A DNA stretch of 64,000 nt from an uncultured Emticicia sp. (GCF_937903345.1 NZ_CALCZQ010000051.1:215382-279381), one strand, 5' to 3'; numbered from the stretch's first letter, positions 23,527-33,016 are shown. The notes: a model not told the origin generated them from the sequence alone. Made by a program: numbers and translations.

Positions 23527-25884
23527 ATGAAAAAAACATTACTACTATTTATTATTATTTTTTTCGCTCAATTTTCTTTCGGTCAAGCCCTTACGGTCGA
23601 GAAAATCATGCAAGACCAATCGAAATGGATTGGTACGTCTCCTAGTAATATTTTTTGGTCAGAAGATGGCAAAACGCTTTATTTTTCGTGGAATCCCGAT
23701 AAAAATAAAGGTGATTCGCTTTATAAATTTGTTTTGCCCGATAGAACACCCTTGAAAGTTACACCCAAAGAACGCCGAGCGTTGCCCGCTCAGTCTGGAA
23801 CGTACAGCCCAAGTCGCTCAATGAAGGTTTATGAAAAGCAAGGCGAACTTTATTTGCTCTATAGCAAAACCTTGAAAATCAAGCAATTAACCAACACAAT
23901 AGAACGTGAATCGAATCCATACTTTAGTGGTGATGAAACAAAAATCATCTTTGGAAGAAGTAATAATTTATTTAGTTTGAGCTTAGAAGATGGCTCGGTT
24001 ACGCAATTATCTAATTTTTTGATGGGTACTAAAAAAGCAGAAGCAAAACCTGCTAATGATGAAGAAAAATGGCTAAAAGCTGACCAAATAACAATGTTTG
24101 AAGTCTTGAAAGAACGCAAAGAAAAGAAAGATGAATCCGAAAAATTAGCTAAACTCGACCAAGCCAAACGCCCTAAAGAAATTTATACCGAAGATAAAAC
24201 TTTGGAACAAGCCCAAATCAGTCCAGATTTGAGATACATTACTTATCGTCTTTCGGTTCAGCCCAAAAATGTAAAAAATACGATTGTGCCAAGCTACGTA
24301 ACCGAGTCGGGTTTTACGGAAGACATTGCCGCTCGTACAAAAGTTGGTTCGCCTTTGGCAACTTACGAAAACTTTGTTTATGATAGTAAGAAAGACACTG
24401 TTTATCAGATAGTTACGAAAGATATTCCAGGAATCATGGAGCAACCAGAATTCTTGAAAGATTATGCCAAGAAAGATACAACCAAGAAAAAACCAACGGC
24501 TCGTAAAATAATAGTTTTAGGCCCGATTTGGTCGCCCGAAGGCATGTATGCGGTTGTAAATATTCGTTCGGTTGATAACAAAGACCGCTGGATTATGCAA
24601 CTCGACCCTGCAACAGGGAAGCTAAAATTACTAGACCGACAGCACGATGATGCATGGGTTGGTGGCCCAGGAATCGGTTTTAATTTCGGTGGTGGAGGCT
24701 TAGGTTGGGTCGATTCTCAAACACTTTATTTTCAGTCAGAAGCCGATGGTTATTCGCATCTTTATACTGTAAATTTGGTAACTGGCGAGAAAAAACAACT
24801 AACCAAAGGTAAATTTGAGGTGCAGCAAACCCAATTATCAAAAGATAAGAAGTCCTTTTATTTGACAACCAACGAAGCACATTCTGGCGAACAACATTTC
24901 TATAAAATGTCCGTAGAAGGTGGCGAGCGAGTGAAATTAACAAGCATGGTCGGAGCAAACGATGTAACACTTTCGCCCGATGAATCAGCTTTGGCAATTC
25001 GCTACTCATACATCAATAAGCCGTGGGAATTGTTTTTGCAAGAAAACAATCCTAATGCCAAAGCCGAGCAATTGACCTATTCATTGACTGATGAATTTAA
25101 AGCCTACGCCTGGAAAGATGCAAAAGTAATTTCATTTACGGCTCGTGATGGCGTAGAAGTTTTTGCTAGAATTTATGAGCCAACTGCCAAATTGAAAAAT
25201 AAGCGTGCTGTAGTGTTTGTTCATGGAGCAGGATATTTACAAAATGCTCATAAATGGTGGAGTCAGTATTCGAGAGAGTATATGTTCCATAATTTATTGG
25301 TTGATAAAGGTTACACTGTGTTGGATATTGACTATCGTGCGAGTGCGGGTTACGGTCGTGACCACCGTACAGGAATCTATCGTTTTATGGGCGGAAAAGA
25401 TTTGGAAGATAATGTTGATGGAGCAAAATTGTTGGTTTCAAAATATGGTATTGATCCTAAGAAAATAGGAGTTTATGGTGGTTCGTATGGCGGATTTATA
25501 ACTTTAATGGCCATGTTTACAACTCCCGATGTTTTTGCGGCAGGTGCGGCACTTCGCCCTGTAACTGACTGGGCAGCCTATAATCACGGTTATACGGCTA
25601 ATATCTTGAATGAGCCCCAAACCGATAGCGTGGCTTACCGTAAAAGTTCGCCAATTTATCACGCAGCTGGTTTAAAAGGGCATTTATTGATTTGTCATGG
25701 TATGGTTGATGTGAATGTGCATATTCAAGATTCGTATCGTTTGGTACAACGCCTAATCGAACTCAAAAAAGAAAATTGGGAAATGGCCAGCTACCCAATG
25801 GAAGACCATGGTTTTGTAGAACCAACTTCTTGGATGGACGAATACAAACGTATTTTGAAGTTATTTGAGGAAAAGTTGAAGTAG
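23527..25884 (+). CDS. Secreted S9-family prolyl oligopeptidase / dipeptidyl peptidase-like
   Basis: A 785-residue serine peptidase. The ATG at 23527 gives a signal peptide (MKKTLLLFIIIFFAQFSFGQ); an upstream ATG at 23485 would put 14 extra residues before it. The N-terminal two-thirds is a beta-propeller-type region with repeats such as WSEDGKTLYFSW, YFSGDETKIIFGR and DKKSFYLTTNEA. The C-terminal alpha/beta hydrolase carries the nucleophile S653 in GGSYGG, D728 in HGMVDVN and H761 in EDHGF. These enzymes trim peptides in the periplasm, often after proline. A Lys/Glu-rich insert (about 175-230) is unusual and probably a surface loop. Confidence 0.93.
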   Translation: MKKTLLLFIIIFFAQFSFGQALTVEKIMQDQSKWIGTSPSNIFWSEDGKTLYFSWNPDKNKGDSLYKFVLPDRTPLKVTPKERRALPAQSGTYSPSRSMKVYEKQGELYLLYSKTLKIKQLTNTIERESNPYFSGDETKIIFGRSNNLFSLSLEDGSVTQLSNFLMGTKKAEAKPANDEEKWLKADQITMFEVLKERKEKKDESEKLAKLDQAKRPKEIYTEDKTLEQAQISPDLRYITYRLSVQPKNVKNTIVPSYVTESGFTEDIAARTKVGSPLATYENFVYDSKKDTVYQIVTKDIPGIMEQPEFLKDYAKKDTTKKKPTARKIIVLGPIWSPEGMYAVVNIRSVDNKDRWIMQLDPATGKLKLLDRQHDDAWVGGPGIGFNFGGGGLGWVDSQTLYFQSEADGYSHLYTVNLVTGEKKQLTKGKFEVQQTQLSKDKKSFYLTTNEAHSGEQHFYKMSVEGGERVKLTSMVGANDVTLSPDESALAIRYSYINKPWELFLQENNPNAKAEQLTYSLTDEFKAYAWKDAKVISFTARDGVEVFARIYEPTAKLKNKRAVVFVHGAGYLQNAHKWWSQYSREYMFHNLLVDKGYTVLDIDYRASAGYGRDHRTGIYRFMGGKDLEDNVDGAKLLVSKYGIDPKKIGVYGGSYGGFITLMAMFTTPDVFAAGAALRPVTDWAAYNHGYTANILNEPQTDSVAYRKSSPIYHAAGLKGHLLICHGMVDVNVHIQDSYRLVQRLIELKKENWEMASYPMEDHGFVEPTSWMDEYKRILKLFEEKLK

Positions 25885-25885
25885 C

Positions 25886-25993
25886 CCTCGACTCCGCTCG
25901 GGTGGCGTTTCTCCTTGACTTTTTTGAGATACTGTTTGATCTTAGGTCGGATTGAATTTTTCTTTTACTTCGTTGACTGAGCGAGGTCGAAGG
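25886..25993. repeat. Inverted pair of short TCGACTnCGCTC-type repeats
   Basis: CCTCGACTCCGCTCGG (from about 25888) and, on the other strand, CCTTCGACCTCGCTCAG (25993-25977) flank about 75 bp of non-coding DNA after the S9 peptidase. A related TTCGACTTCGCTCAG lies at about 58789-58803 after the sigma factor gene. These are short dispersed motifs of unknown role. Confidence 0.45.
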
Positions 25994-26014
25994 CAAGATT
26001 TGGAAAATAAAAAC

Positions 26015-26053
26015 GTGGCACATCTTTTTATCGTTGATAACAAGATGTGCCAC
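26015..26053. terminator. Bidirectional terminator between convergent genes
   Basis: GTGGCACATCTT (26015-26026) pairs with AAGATGTGCCAC (26042-26053). After one mismatch the stem continues with TTATC/GATAA around a GTT loop. It lies between the S9 peptidase and the minus-strand epimerase gene. Confidence 0.8.
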
Positions 26054-26122
26054 ATTTGCTTTCGGTGTTTGAGTGGATGGAAAGTTGAAGCTTTAGAAAA
26101 CACCGAGATAAGCAGCGAAAAT

Positions 26123-27187
26123 TTATTTTAATATCGGCTCTAAATCTGCACGATTATCTGATAACCATTGTGTTATATCTTTTACGATTTCTTCAACACC
26201 AATTTCTGGTTTCCAACCTGTCAAGGCAGTTACTTTCGAGTTATCGGTTACGTACAAACGAATATCCGCAGGACGGTTTTCTTTGATTTTAGTAATCGGA
26301 ATTGTTTTGCCAATTACTCTTTGGCAAATTTCGGTTAATTCTTGCAAAGAAACACTTACATCAACCCCTCCACCAGCATTCAGAATCTCACAGTTAACTT
26401 TCTCAAAATTGTGTAACTGCCAATCAATTAAGCGGTAAAGGTCAGCCACGTGCAGAATATCACGGGTTTGTTTGCCTTCGCCGCCATAACCAATATATGA
26501 TAGTTTTTGCTCAAAGAAGTGTTTAGCAATCCAAAGTACCATTACACCTTGATCAACTTTTCCCATTTGCCATGGGCCTGTAAGCACACCACAACGATTG
26601 ATAACGGTCGGAAGCTTATAGAATTCGTTATATTCTTGAATGATTAATTCAGAAGCCAATTTGGTTGTTCCATAAAGTGAACGAACGCCATCCAACGGAA
26701 AATCTTCGGCAATTCCGTTTGACGAAACACCTTTAATAGTTTGATTATCAGTTAATTCATAACGAGTTTCTTGCTCAATAAAATCAAGAGTTTCGATGGT
26801 TTTGATTGGATATACTCGGCTTGTAGAAAGAAAAATAAATTTTGCGTTGCATTTTACGGCATAGTTTAGGCAATTTACAGTTCCGAAAAGATTGGTGTTA
26901 ATCAAATAATCGGGTGTTCCGCCATTGATTCCAGCTAAAACAGAAGGCTCGGCTGAGGCTTCGATTACGGTATCAACAATTGGAAGAGCATCGAAATCTT
27001 CTTTGCTACGAATATCGCCATGCACGAAAGTGATTCCTGATTTGCCGAGGCGAGCAACATTTAGTTCTGAACCTTTGCGACGAAGGTTATCCAAACAATA
27101 AATTTCGTAAGAGGGGTAATTTGCTTTTAACGAAAGTGCCAAAGCCGAACCCACAAATCCTGCTCCGCCTGTGATGAGTATTTTCAT
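26123..27187 (-). CDS. NAD-dependent sugar-nucleotide epimerase/dehydratase (CDP-paratose 2-epimerase-like)
   Basis: An extended short-chain dehydrogenase of 354 residues acting on a nucleotide sugar. The NAD-binding TGGAGFVGSALAL is at the N-terminus, the catalytic Ser/Thr region reads FLSTSRVYP, and the YGTTK motif gives the Tyr-Lys pair. The C-terminal CGVLTGPWQMGKVDQGVMV and GGEGKQTRDILHVADL segments resemble CDP-paratose 2-epimerase more than UDP-galactose epimerase. It would supply an unusual sugar for surface polysaccharide. No polysaccharide cluster adjoins it; a potassium transporter gene lies 58 bp upstream on the same strand. Substrate assignment is tentative. Confidence 0.85.
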   Translation of the reverse strand: MKILITGGAGFVGSALALSLKANYPSYEIYCLDNLRRKGSELNVARLGKSGITFVHGDIRSKEDFDALPIVDTVIEASAEPSVLAGINGGTPDYLINTNLFGTVNCLNYAVKCNAKFIFLSTSRVYPIKTIETLDFIEQETRYELTDNQTIKGVSSNGIAEDFPLDGVRSLYGTTKLASELIIQEYNEFYKLPTVINRCGVLTGPWQMGKVDQGVMVLWIAKHFFEQKLSYIGYGGEGKQTRDILHVADLYRLIDWQLHNFEKVNCEILNAGGGVDVSVSLQELTEICQRVIGKTIPITKIKENRPADIRLYVTDNSKVTALTGWKPEIGVEEIVKDITQWLSDNRADLEPILK

Positions 27188-27245
27188 AAACTATTGATTT
27201 TCCTCGAAGGGATATTTTTACTTTTTTAATCTATTTTTTAATTAA

Positions 27246-29369
27246 TCAATGCCCACCATTGAAATTACCGTTTCCTGCCCACGGAATACGCTTGAGGTTG
27301 ATGTTATCGATGGCTTTAATGATGAATGGTACTTTCTCGACTTTTACGGCACTGCTATCAAGCCCAAACCATTTGTCTTCTGAAGGAGTATATTGTTTTA
27401 CAAAAAAGTAAGCTCTCATCACTAATCCTTCCCAGAAAGGTAGTTCGTTTTCATAAGAAAGGAATCGTTCGAGAACAACGAATCTAAAATCTCCGATTAC
27501 ATTATGTCGGTTCAATGATTCATAACGGCTACGGATATCTACTTCGCCATTTTTCACCATATCTTCCAAAACCCTTCTGAAATAAAGATTTATCTTTTGC
27601 GGCACTCTAAAGCCTAAACGGAAATTTACTTTATAAACATCATGATCGGCAACTGTCATGACCTTATATTCCATTGTATAAGGGTCATCGACAGTATCAA
27701 CGTGTACGAACCAATATACATCGGCACGTTTTGGTCGTTTCTGAAAAATAGAATATATTATCTTGTTTTCAATTTCCGAAGCACGACCTGCATTACTCAA
27801 AAATACTAGGTGAGAAGCATATTTGGGAACAGTAATATCTGAACTTAATTCTTTTAATGACTCAGTATATTTATCCAGTTTTTCGTATTCTGTCAATCTT
27901 GCTTTGATTTTAAAGGCTCGAATCCAAATATACATTACTAATGCAATAATGCCAGCCAAAATTAAAGAAACATAACCACCATGTGGAAATTTTTGGAGAT
28001 TTGCAATCAAAAATGAGCCTTCAATGCAGGTATAGGTTAAGATAAACAATATTATTGCCCAAATGTTGAATTTTTTAGCATATAAATAATATGCCATGAG
28101 CATAGTTGTCATAAGCATTGTCATTGTAATGGCTAAACCATAAGCAGCTTCCATTGCCGTTGAAAGTAATACTTCTGATGATTTTTTTAATTCAGCCAAA
28201 TCAATGTTTTTATTCAACGCCAAAGCATCGGCAATATTCTTTTCAGTCATTTCACCAGCAATTTTACTGAAATATAAAGTGACGCTTACACAGCCAATCC
28301 AAAGCAAAATATTGATACTCGGCACATAAATTTGTCCCTTTTGGTCAGATGGATAATTGACCTTTATTTTAGGCCAAAAATTTAAGCGAATCGCTTCTGA
28401 AATGAGTGTAAACGATCCACTAATCAAGGCTTGGCTCGCAATAATTGCAGCTGAAGTAGCAATGAAAATACCAAATGGTAAAAACCATTCAGGCATTAGG
28501 CTATAAAATGGGTTTCTATCGCCCAACATTTGGCCATTTAGGCTCATTACATAAACACCTTGTCCGAAATAATTGAGTAATAAACATAGTTTTACAAACC
28601 CCCAACTCATACGAATATTACCACGACCACAGTGTCCTAAATCTGAATAGAGAGCTTCTGCCCCCGTCGTACATAAAAAAACAGAACCTAAAATCCAAAA
28701 TCCACCAGGATGATTTACTAATAATTCATAGGCATAGTAAGGATTCATTGCTTTAAGTACTGTAAAGTCTTTGGCTATCCAAACCACACCTAACACCGCA
28801 AGCATAGAAAACCATGCAAGCATAAATGGTCCAAATAAATATCCTACTTTTTTTGTGCCAAAAATCTGTACAATAAATAAGATAGATATAATAGCAATTA
28901 CTATTTTTACGATGGTATCTTGCTGAATATCAGGAAATTTGATACGAAGTCCTTCGATAGCCGAAGCCACCGAAATCGGGGGGGTAATGATGCCATCAGC
29001 AAGTAATGCACTGGCTCCGATAATTGCAGGTACTGTAAGCCACTTTGCATGACGACGAACTAACGCAAATAGAGCTAAAATTCCTCCTTCACCACGATTA
29101 TCGGCTCTTAGAGTCAGAATTACGTATTTGAGTGTGGTTTGCATTGTTAGTGTCCAAAAAACACAGGATAATGCACCCAAAATTATTGCTTCATTGATTA
29201 CTTCAGTTCCTGCAATGGCTTTTAGTACATATAAAGGTGAAGTGCCAATGTCACCATAAATAATTCCCATTGCAATTAACAGTCCAGCAGCAGATACTTT
29301 GTCGAGATTATGGTGGTGATGGCCATTGCTGTGGTTACCACTACCTTGCTCATTTCCAGTTAGACTCAC
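27246..29369 (-). CDS. kup: Kup-family potassium uptake protein
   Basis: A 707-residue K+:H+ symporter. About 12 membrane helices occupy residues 25-460, beginning with the family signature GIIYGDIGTSPLYVLKAIAG, with ADGIITPPISVASAIEGL and GTGAEALYSDLGHCGR-type segments. A cytoplasmic tail of about 240 residues follows. The N-terminus carries an unusual His-rich stretch (NHSNGHHHHN). A TATATTTG promoter box lies 33 bp upstream. The epimerase gene is 58 bp downstream and may be co-transcribed. Confidence 0.95.
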   Translation of the reverse strand: MSLTGNEQGSGNHSNGHHHHNLDKVSAAGLLIAMGIIYGDIGTSPLYVLKAIAGTEVINEAIILGALSCVFWTLTMQTTLKYVILTLRADNRGEGGILALFALVRRHAKWLTVPAIIGASALLADGIITPPISVASAIEGLRIKFPDIQQDTIVKIVIAIISILFIVQIFGTKKVGYLFGPFMLAWFSMLAVLGVVWIAKDFTVLKAMNPYYAYELLVNHPGGFWILGSVFLCTTGAEALYSDLGHCGRGNIRMSWGFVKLCLLLNYFGQGVYVMSLNGQMLGDRNPFYSLMPEWFLPFGIFIATSAAIIASQALISGSFTLISEAIRLNFWPKIKVNYPSDQKGQIYVPSINILLWIGCVSVTLYFSKIAGEMTEKNIADALALNKNIDLAELKKSSEVLLSTAMEAAYGLAITMTMLMTTMLMAYYLYAKKFNIWAIILFILTYTCIEGSFLIANLQKFPHGGYVSLILAGIIALVMYIWIRAFKIKARLTEYEKLDKYTESLKELSSDITVPKYASHLVFLSNAGRASEIENKIIYSIFQKRPKRADVYWFVHVDTVDDPYTMEYKVMTVADHDVYKVNFRLGFRVPQKINLYFRRVLEDMVKNGEVDIRSRYESLNRHNVIGDFRFVVLERFLSYENELPFWEGLVMRAYFFVKQYTPSEDKWFGLDSSAVKVEKVPFIIKAIDNINLKRIPWAGNGNFNGGH

Positions 29370-29401
29370 TTCAATTTTTGATTATTTGTAAAAAAAGTTT
29401 G

Positions 29402-29409
29402 CAAATATA
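29402..29409 (-). promoter_or_regulatory. -7 promoter box of kup
   Basis: Exact TATATTTG on the minus strand, 33 bp before the kup ATG. TTG triplets upstream are at 12 or 17 bp spacing, shorter than the usual 19-21, so the -33 element is uncertain. Confidence 0.45.
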
Positions 29410-29558
29410 GAGTTTCACAAGCAATTCAAAGAAATTTTAAATGAAAATGTTTTTTTAAGACACTTTCCTTCCCAATTTTGTATGCTTATTTGTCGAATAT
29501 TTTTACATATACTTCTAAAATTACAATAGACAACAAAACCAAATAATTGATAGTAATT

Positions 29559-30341
29559 ATGTATAAAAATATAGTCTTAGAAATAGTTGATGGTGTTTCT
29601 ACCATTACACTCAATCGACCACAAGTATATAATGCTCTTAGTACTGCCTTAATTAATGAAATAACGCTCGCAGTGGAAGTATCTTCCATTGATTCGTCAG
29701 TTAGAGTTATCGTTATTACCGGAGTGGGTGATAAAGCTTTTTGTTCAGGAGCTGATTTAAAGGCTGGTATGGACGAAGGCATGGCATCGTTGGGAGATTC
29801 GCTTCGCAAAAATTATAATCCGATGATTCGTGCCATTCGAAATGCCGAAAAGCCAGTTATCTGCCGCATGAATGGGATAGCAGCAGGAGCGGGGATGTCG
29901 CTAGCTTTGGCATGTGATATGATTATTGCCAATAAAGATGCCTACATGAGCGAACTTTTCGTTGGTATTGGACTGATGCCAGATGCGGGTTCGATGTATT
30001 TTTTGCCGAGAATCGTGGGTATGCAAAAAGCGTTTGAACTGTGCAGCACTGGCCGAAAAGTTTATATGGAAGAAGCACTAAATATAGGTTTAGTTACAAA
30101 AATTGTTCCTTACGAGGCTCTCGATGAAGCCATAAACGAACTGACCGAATTTTATAAAACAGCCGCAACAAAGTCAATTGGATTAATGAAAAAAGTTTTG
30201 AATCAGTCATATAATAGCACAGTTGATGATGTTTTAGAGCAAGAGGCCGAAAATCAAGACATTTTAGGAAAGACCCATGATTTTGCCGAAGGTGTAATGG
30301 CTTTTTTACAGAAACGAAAACCAAATTTTAAGGGAAAATGA
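29559..30341 (+). CDS. Enoyl-CoA hydratase/isomerase family protein (PaaG-like)
   Basis: A 260-residue crotonase-fold protein. CoA-binding and oxyanion segments are visible: AFCSGADLKAG and MNGIAAGAGMSLALACDMI. The active-site loop reads GIGLMPDAGSMYFLPRIVG: the first hydratase Glu is not evident and an Asp stands in the PDxG position, as in PaaG and related isomerases. It may therefore isomerise ring-epoxide or enoyl-CoA rather than hydrate. The start ATG at 29559 (MYKNIVLEIV) is preferred over an upstream ATG at 29547. No other phenylacetate genes are in the window, so the pathway is open. Confidence 0.85.
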   Translation: MYKNIVLEIVDGVSTITLNRPQVYNALSTALINEITLAVEVSSIDSSVRVIVITGVGDKAFCSGADLKAGMDEGMASLGDSLRKNYNPMIRAIRNAEKPVICRMNGIAAGAGMSLALACDMIIANKDAYMSELFVGIGLMPDAGSMYFLPRIVGMQKAFELCSTGRKVYMEEALNIGLVTKIVPYEALDEAINELTEFYKTAATKSIGLMKKVLNQSYNSTVDDVLEQEAENQDILGKTHDFAEGVMAFLQKRKPNFKGK

Positions 30342-30351
30342 TTTATATACT

Positions 30352-30387
30352 AAAAAGCCACCCATTTTAAATATTGAGTGGCTTTTT
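30352..30387. terminator. Bidirectional terminator
   Basis: AAAAAGCCAC (30352-30361) pairs with GTGGCTTTTT (30378-30387) across a 16-nt loop, between the convergent enoyl-CoA hydratase and flavin reductase genes, 11 bp and 2 bp from their stops. Confidence 0.85.
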
Positions 30388-30389
30388 TA

Positions 30390-30863
30390 TTAACCTCTAA
30401 CCAAGCCTTTTTCTCGCAAAAAATTATTGGTCATTACTTCTTTTTCAGGGTTTAATACTACTTGTTTTTGTACTTCACAGATAAAAATTTCATGGTCGCC
30501 AGCATCGGTTGAATGTAAAACTTTGCATTGAATATAGCCGATTGCTTCGGTTAAATATGGGCAACCTCGATTATCAAATTCAAATTTTAGGTTTTTAAAT
30601 TTATTATTTTCCTTTCCGCTACGCCGCCCAAGCTTATTAATCAGACTTGTCTGCCCTATATGTAAAAGGTTGATATTTAATATATTAGACCCTCTTACGA
30701 GTTCGATGGTGTAATCAACTTTATAAAGAGCCACACAGAGTGTTTTTCCACCCATAGCGGTTTGCATAACCCACGTTGCAATATTTGCATTATAATTTCC
30801 TTCACACATGGTTGTAATGGAATGGACATCATAATTTTTATATTTCAGTAAAGACTTTGGCAT
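30390..30863 (-). CDS. Flavin reductase-like FMN-binding protein
   Basis: A 157-residue split-barrel flavoprotein. The N-terminal core is CEGNYNANIATWVMQTAMGG followed by KTLCVALYKVDYTIELV, matching the flavin reductase-like domain; a GRRSGKENNKF stretch and YIQCKVLHSTDAGDHEIFIC follow. In this family FMN is bound and reduced with NAD(P)H or serves as an electron carrier. The subfamily seen here usually stands alone in Bacteroidota and its partner is not known. The ATG (complement of 30861-30863) gives the full domain. Confidence 0.85.
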   Translation of the reverse strand: MPKSLLKYKNYDVHSITTMCEGNYNANIATWVMQTAMGGKTLCVALYKVDYTIELVRGSNILNINLLHIGQTSLINKLGRRSGKENNKFKNLKFEFDNRGCPYLTEAIGYIQCKVLHSTDAGDHEIFICEVQKQVVLNPEKEVMTNNFLREKGLVRG

Positions 30864-31077
30864 GTTACATAAATTATATATTTCAATATTATAACTGTTT
30901 TAATTACTAAATGTTAATCACTGAACAAAGAGTTTATGAAAAAAATGCAAGTAGTTTTACAAATTTATTGTCTCTTTATTTGCATTTATTCAATAAAAAA
31001 TTTAATATTACAACGAAATTATTCAACCCTAAGCCTAAAAAAAGATTTTAATAACTACCCTAAACCGCAACAGTATG

Positions 31078-31108
31078 CACCCAGCCGAATTTCGACTGGG
31101 TGTTTTTT
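31078..31108 (+). terminator. Orphan intrinsic terminator upstream of oxyR
   Basis: CACCCAG (31078-31084) pairs with CTGGGTG (31096-31102); inside, CGAA/TTCG extends the stem after one mismatch. Six Ts follow (31103-31108). The minus-strand side lacks a T run, so it works only in the plus direction, yet no plus-strand gene lies directly upstream. Confidence 0.8.
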
Positions 31109-31187
31109 GTTATTTTATCCTACGAATTTTCATCTTCGATTCAGTCAAATCAGTCAAAAAATCGTGTTAAATAAAACTTATGTTTCT

Positions 31188-31195
31188 TATCTTTG
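31188..31195 (+). promoter_or_regulatory. -7 promoter box of oxyR
   Basis: Exact TATCTTTG, 26 bp before the oxyR ATG; a GTG at 31164-31166 lies 21 bp upstream in place of the usual TTG. Confidence 0.5.
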
Positions 31196-31221
31196 CATAG
31201 ATATTATCTAATAATCCTAAA

Positions 31222-32160
31222 ATGAACCTCCAACAATTAGAATATATAGTAGCAGTTGATAAACACCGCCATTTTCAGCGAGCGGCCGATGAATGTTGCG
31301 TTACGCAAGCAACGTTGAGTATGATGATAAAAAAACTCGAAGAAGAATTGGAGGTGATTCTTTTTGATAGAAGCAAGCAACCCGTTGTACCGACTGAAAC
31401 AGGTAAAGGGATTATTATGCAAGCAAAGGTGATTTTGAAGGAAACTGCCTACATAAAACAACTCGCCAATGATACCAAAGCTGAAGTGAAAGGGCAAATC
31501 AGAATTGGAATTATTCCGACACTTGCACCGTATCTTTTGCCTTTGTTTTTGTATAACTTATTAAAAAATAACCCACAACTAAAAGTCAAAATTAGTGAAC
31601 TAAACACCAATCAGATTGTTGAGCAATTGGAAAAAGACCATCTTGATGTGGGTATTTTGGCAACGCCTATCAATATTGAAGGCATGAAAGAATATCCGCT
31701 TTTTTATGAAAAATTGGTAGTTTTTGTATCAAATAAAGAAACTACGCTGAAGAAAAAGTTTATTTTGCCAGAAGAAATTGACGTAAATCGCCTTTGGTTG
31801 CTCGAAGAAGGACATTGTCTTCGTTCTCAAATGATGAATTTATGCGAATTGCGTAAGAAAAACACCGATTTTAGTAATCTTGAATACGAAGCTGGAAGCA
31901 TAGAATCGCTACTTAAAATCGTAGAAATGAATAATGGAATTACGGTTGTGCCAGAATTGGCTGTAATAAATTTCAGCGAAAAACAAAAAAAGCAAATACG
32001 AGAGTTTAAAGCTCCAGTCCCAGTGCGTGAAATAAGTTTGGTTACCTATCGTCATTTTGTGAAAACTAAACTGCTCGAAGTTTTGGCCGAAGAAATAAAA
32101 ACTGGCGTTGAGGCTTTTCTTCCGCAACAAAATGGGAAGCATTTTGTGGTGGAGATATGA
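31222..32160 (+). CDS. oxyR: OxyR, hydrogen-peroxide-sensing LysR-type activator
   Basis: A 312-residue LysR-type regulator. The N-terminal winged helix reads MNLQQLEYIVAVDKHRHFQR and VTQATLSMMIKKLEEELEV, followed by FDRSKQPVVPTETG. The redox pair is present in the effector domain: C199 in EEGHCLRSQ and C208 in MMNLC, at the same positions and spacing as the disulfide-forming cysteines of E. coli OxyR. It should switch on catalase and peroxiredoxin genes, none of which is in the window. The promoter lies just upstream. The Uma2 gene follows 74 bp downstream. Confidence 0.95.
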   Translation: MNLQQLEYIVAVDKHRHFQRAADECCVTQATLSMMIKKLEEELEVILFDRSKQPVVPTETGKGIIMQAKVILKETAYIKQLANDTKAEVKGQIRIGIIPTLAPYLLPLFLYNLLKNNPQLKVKISELNTNQIVEQLEKDHLDVGILATPINIEGMKEYPLFYEKLVVFVSNKETTLKKKFILPEEIDVNRLWLLEEGHCLRSQMMNLCELRKKNTDFSNLEYEAGSIESLLKIVEMNNGITVVPELAVINFSEKQKKQIREFKAPVPVREISLVTYRHFVKTKLLEVLAEEIKTGVEAFLPQQNGKHFVVEI

Positions 32161-32234
32161 GAGATGCCCAAAAATGCTGATGTGGGTTGTCTGTGGTATG
32201 TTTTTTTTATATATTTGATAAAAATTCAACGATT

Positions 32235-32861
32235 ATGGTAGCCGCAAAGAGCATCAAAGAAACTATTCTGGAGGAGTTGAAAACCAAAGAGATTGTCTGT
32301 ATTCCTTCATCGGAAGAAGATTATTTAGATTTGGCAAGTAAATTACCTTTTAAAGTAGAATACCACAACAGCGAAATAATTACAATGGGATTATCATCTT
32401 TTTGGCACGAAACCCTTGTTATGAACATAGGGACAATCTTAAATATCTTGTTTTCAGACAGCGACGAACACTACGTTTTGGGTAGTAACTCAGGTGTTCA
32501 GATTCCGAAATTTGAATGGGGGTATTATATGCCAGATGTTTTAGTAGTGAAAGGTGAACCAATTTTTAAGGCAAATTCTACGTCAATTATTACGAATCCT
32601 TATATAATCGTAGAGGTTTTATCAAAGGCAACCGAGGTTTTTGATATAACCGAAAAACTTCATGAGTATAAATCTTTACCGAGTTTAAAACAAATTATAT
32701 TCGTAAGTCAAAAAGAGTTGGGAGTGATGAATTTTTTACGCTCCGAAAATCCAAATATTTGGCTTAATCAAGATTTTTATAATGATAATGATAGCATGCA
32801 GATTGATGGAAAAGAATTAGCAGTAAAAGATATTTATAAGAAAGTAAAATTTGAAAAATAA
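32235..32861 (+). CDS. Uma2-family (DUF820) putative restriction endonuclease-fold protein
   Basis: A 208-residue PD-(D/E)xK-fold protein. The catalytic pattern appears as MPDVLVV (Asp) followed by YIIVEVLSKATE (Glu-x-x-x-Lys), the layout of Uma2 proteins. These are very numerous in cyanobacteria and some Bacteroidota, and their role is unknown despite the nuclease fold. The ATG at 32235 follows an A/T-rich leader; an upstream frame from 32187 contains no domain sequence. It follows oxyR on the same strand and ends 67 bp before a perfect terminator. Confidence 0.88.
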   Translation: MVAAKSIKETILEELKTKEIVCIPSSEEDYLDLASKLPFKVEYHNSEIITMGLSSFWHETLVMNIGTILNILFSDSDEHYVLGSNSGVQIPKFEWGYYMPDVLVVKGEPIFKANSTSIITNPYIIVEVLSKATEVFDITEKLHEYKSLPSLKQIIFVSQKELGVMNFLRSENPNIWLNQDFYNDNDSMQIDGKELAVKDIYKKVKFEK

Positions 32862-32924
32862 TGTTGGAAAAACTTCCGAGTTAGATATATATAACAAATA
32901 CCGCGAATCTTGAGGTTCATTCTT

Positions 32925-32958
32925 AAAAAAGGCTGCAAATTGATTTGCAGCCTTTCTT
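32925..32958. terminator. Bidirectional terminator
   Basis: AAAGGCTGCAAAT (32928-32940) is the exact complement of ATTTGCAGCCTTT (32943-32955), flanked by A and T runs, between the convergent Uma2 and nrdB genes. Confidence 0.85.
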
Positions 32959-33016
32959 TCGTTTGTTCGATATGTAAAACCTTACTGCGAATTTGTAAAT
33001 TTGCCATAGATTTAAA

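Larger units (their letters stand above)
30864..31221. other. 358-bp non-coding region between flavin reductase and oxyR
   Basis: This holds the flavin reductase leader, a plus-strand terminator at 31078-31108 and the oxyR promoter at 31188-31195. A weak open frame (30936-31211) runs straight through the terminator and into the promoter and does not look coding. No gene is supported, but the terminator implies a plus-strand transcript starting somewhere in 30864-31077. Confidence 0.6.

Noticed and set aside
29480..29510. Another family 1 relative (TCGACAAAT on the minus strand)
   Set aside because: Nine bases match at one end, then the similarity is lost.
30936..31211. 91-codon frame between flavin reductase and oxyR
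   Set aside because: It reads through a strong terminator and into the oxyR promoter; composition is not protein-like.
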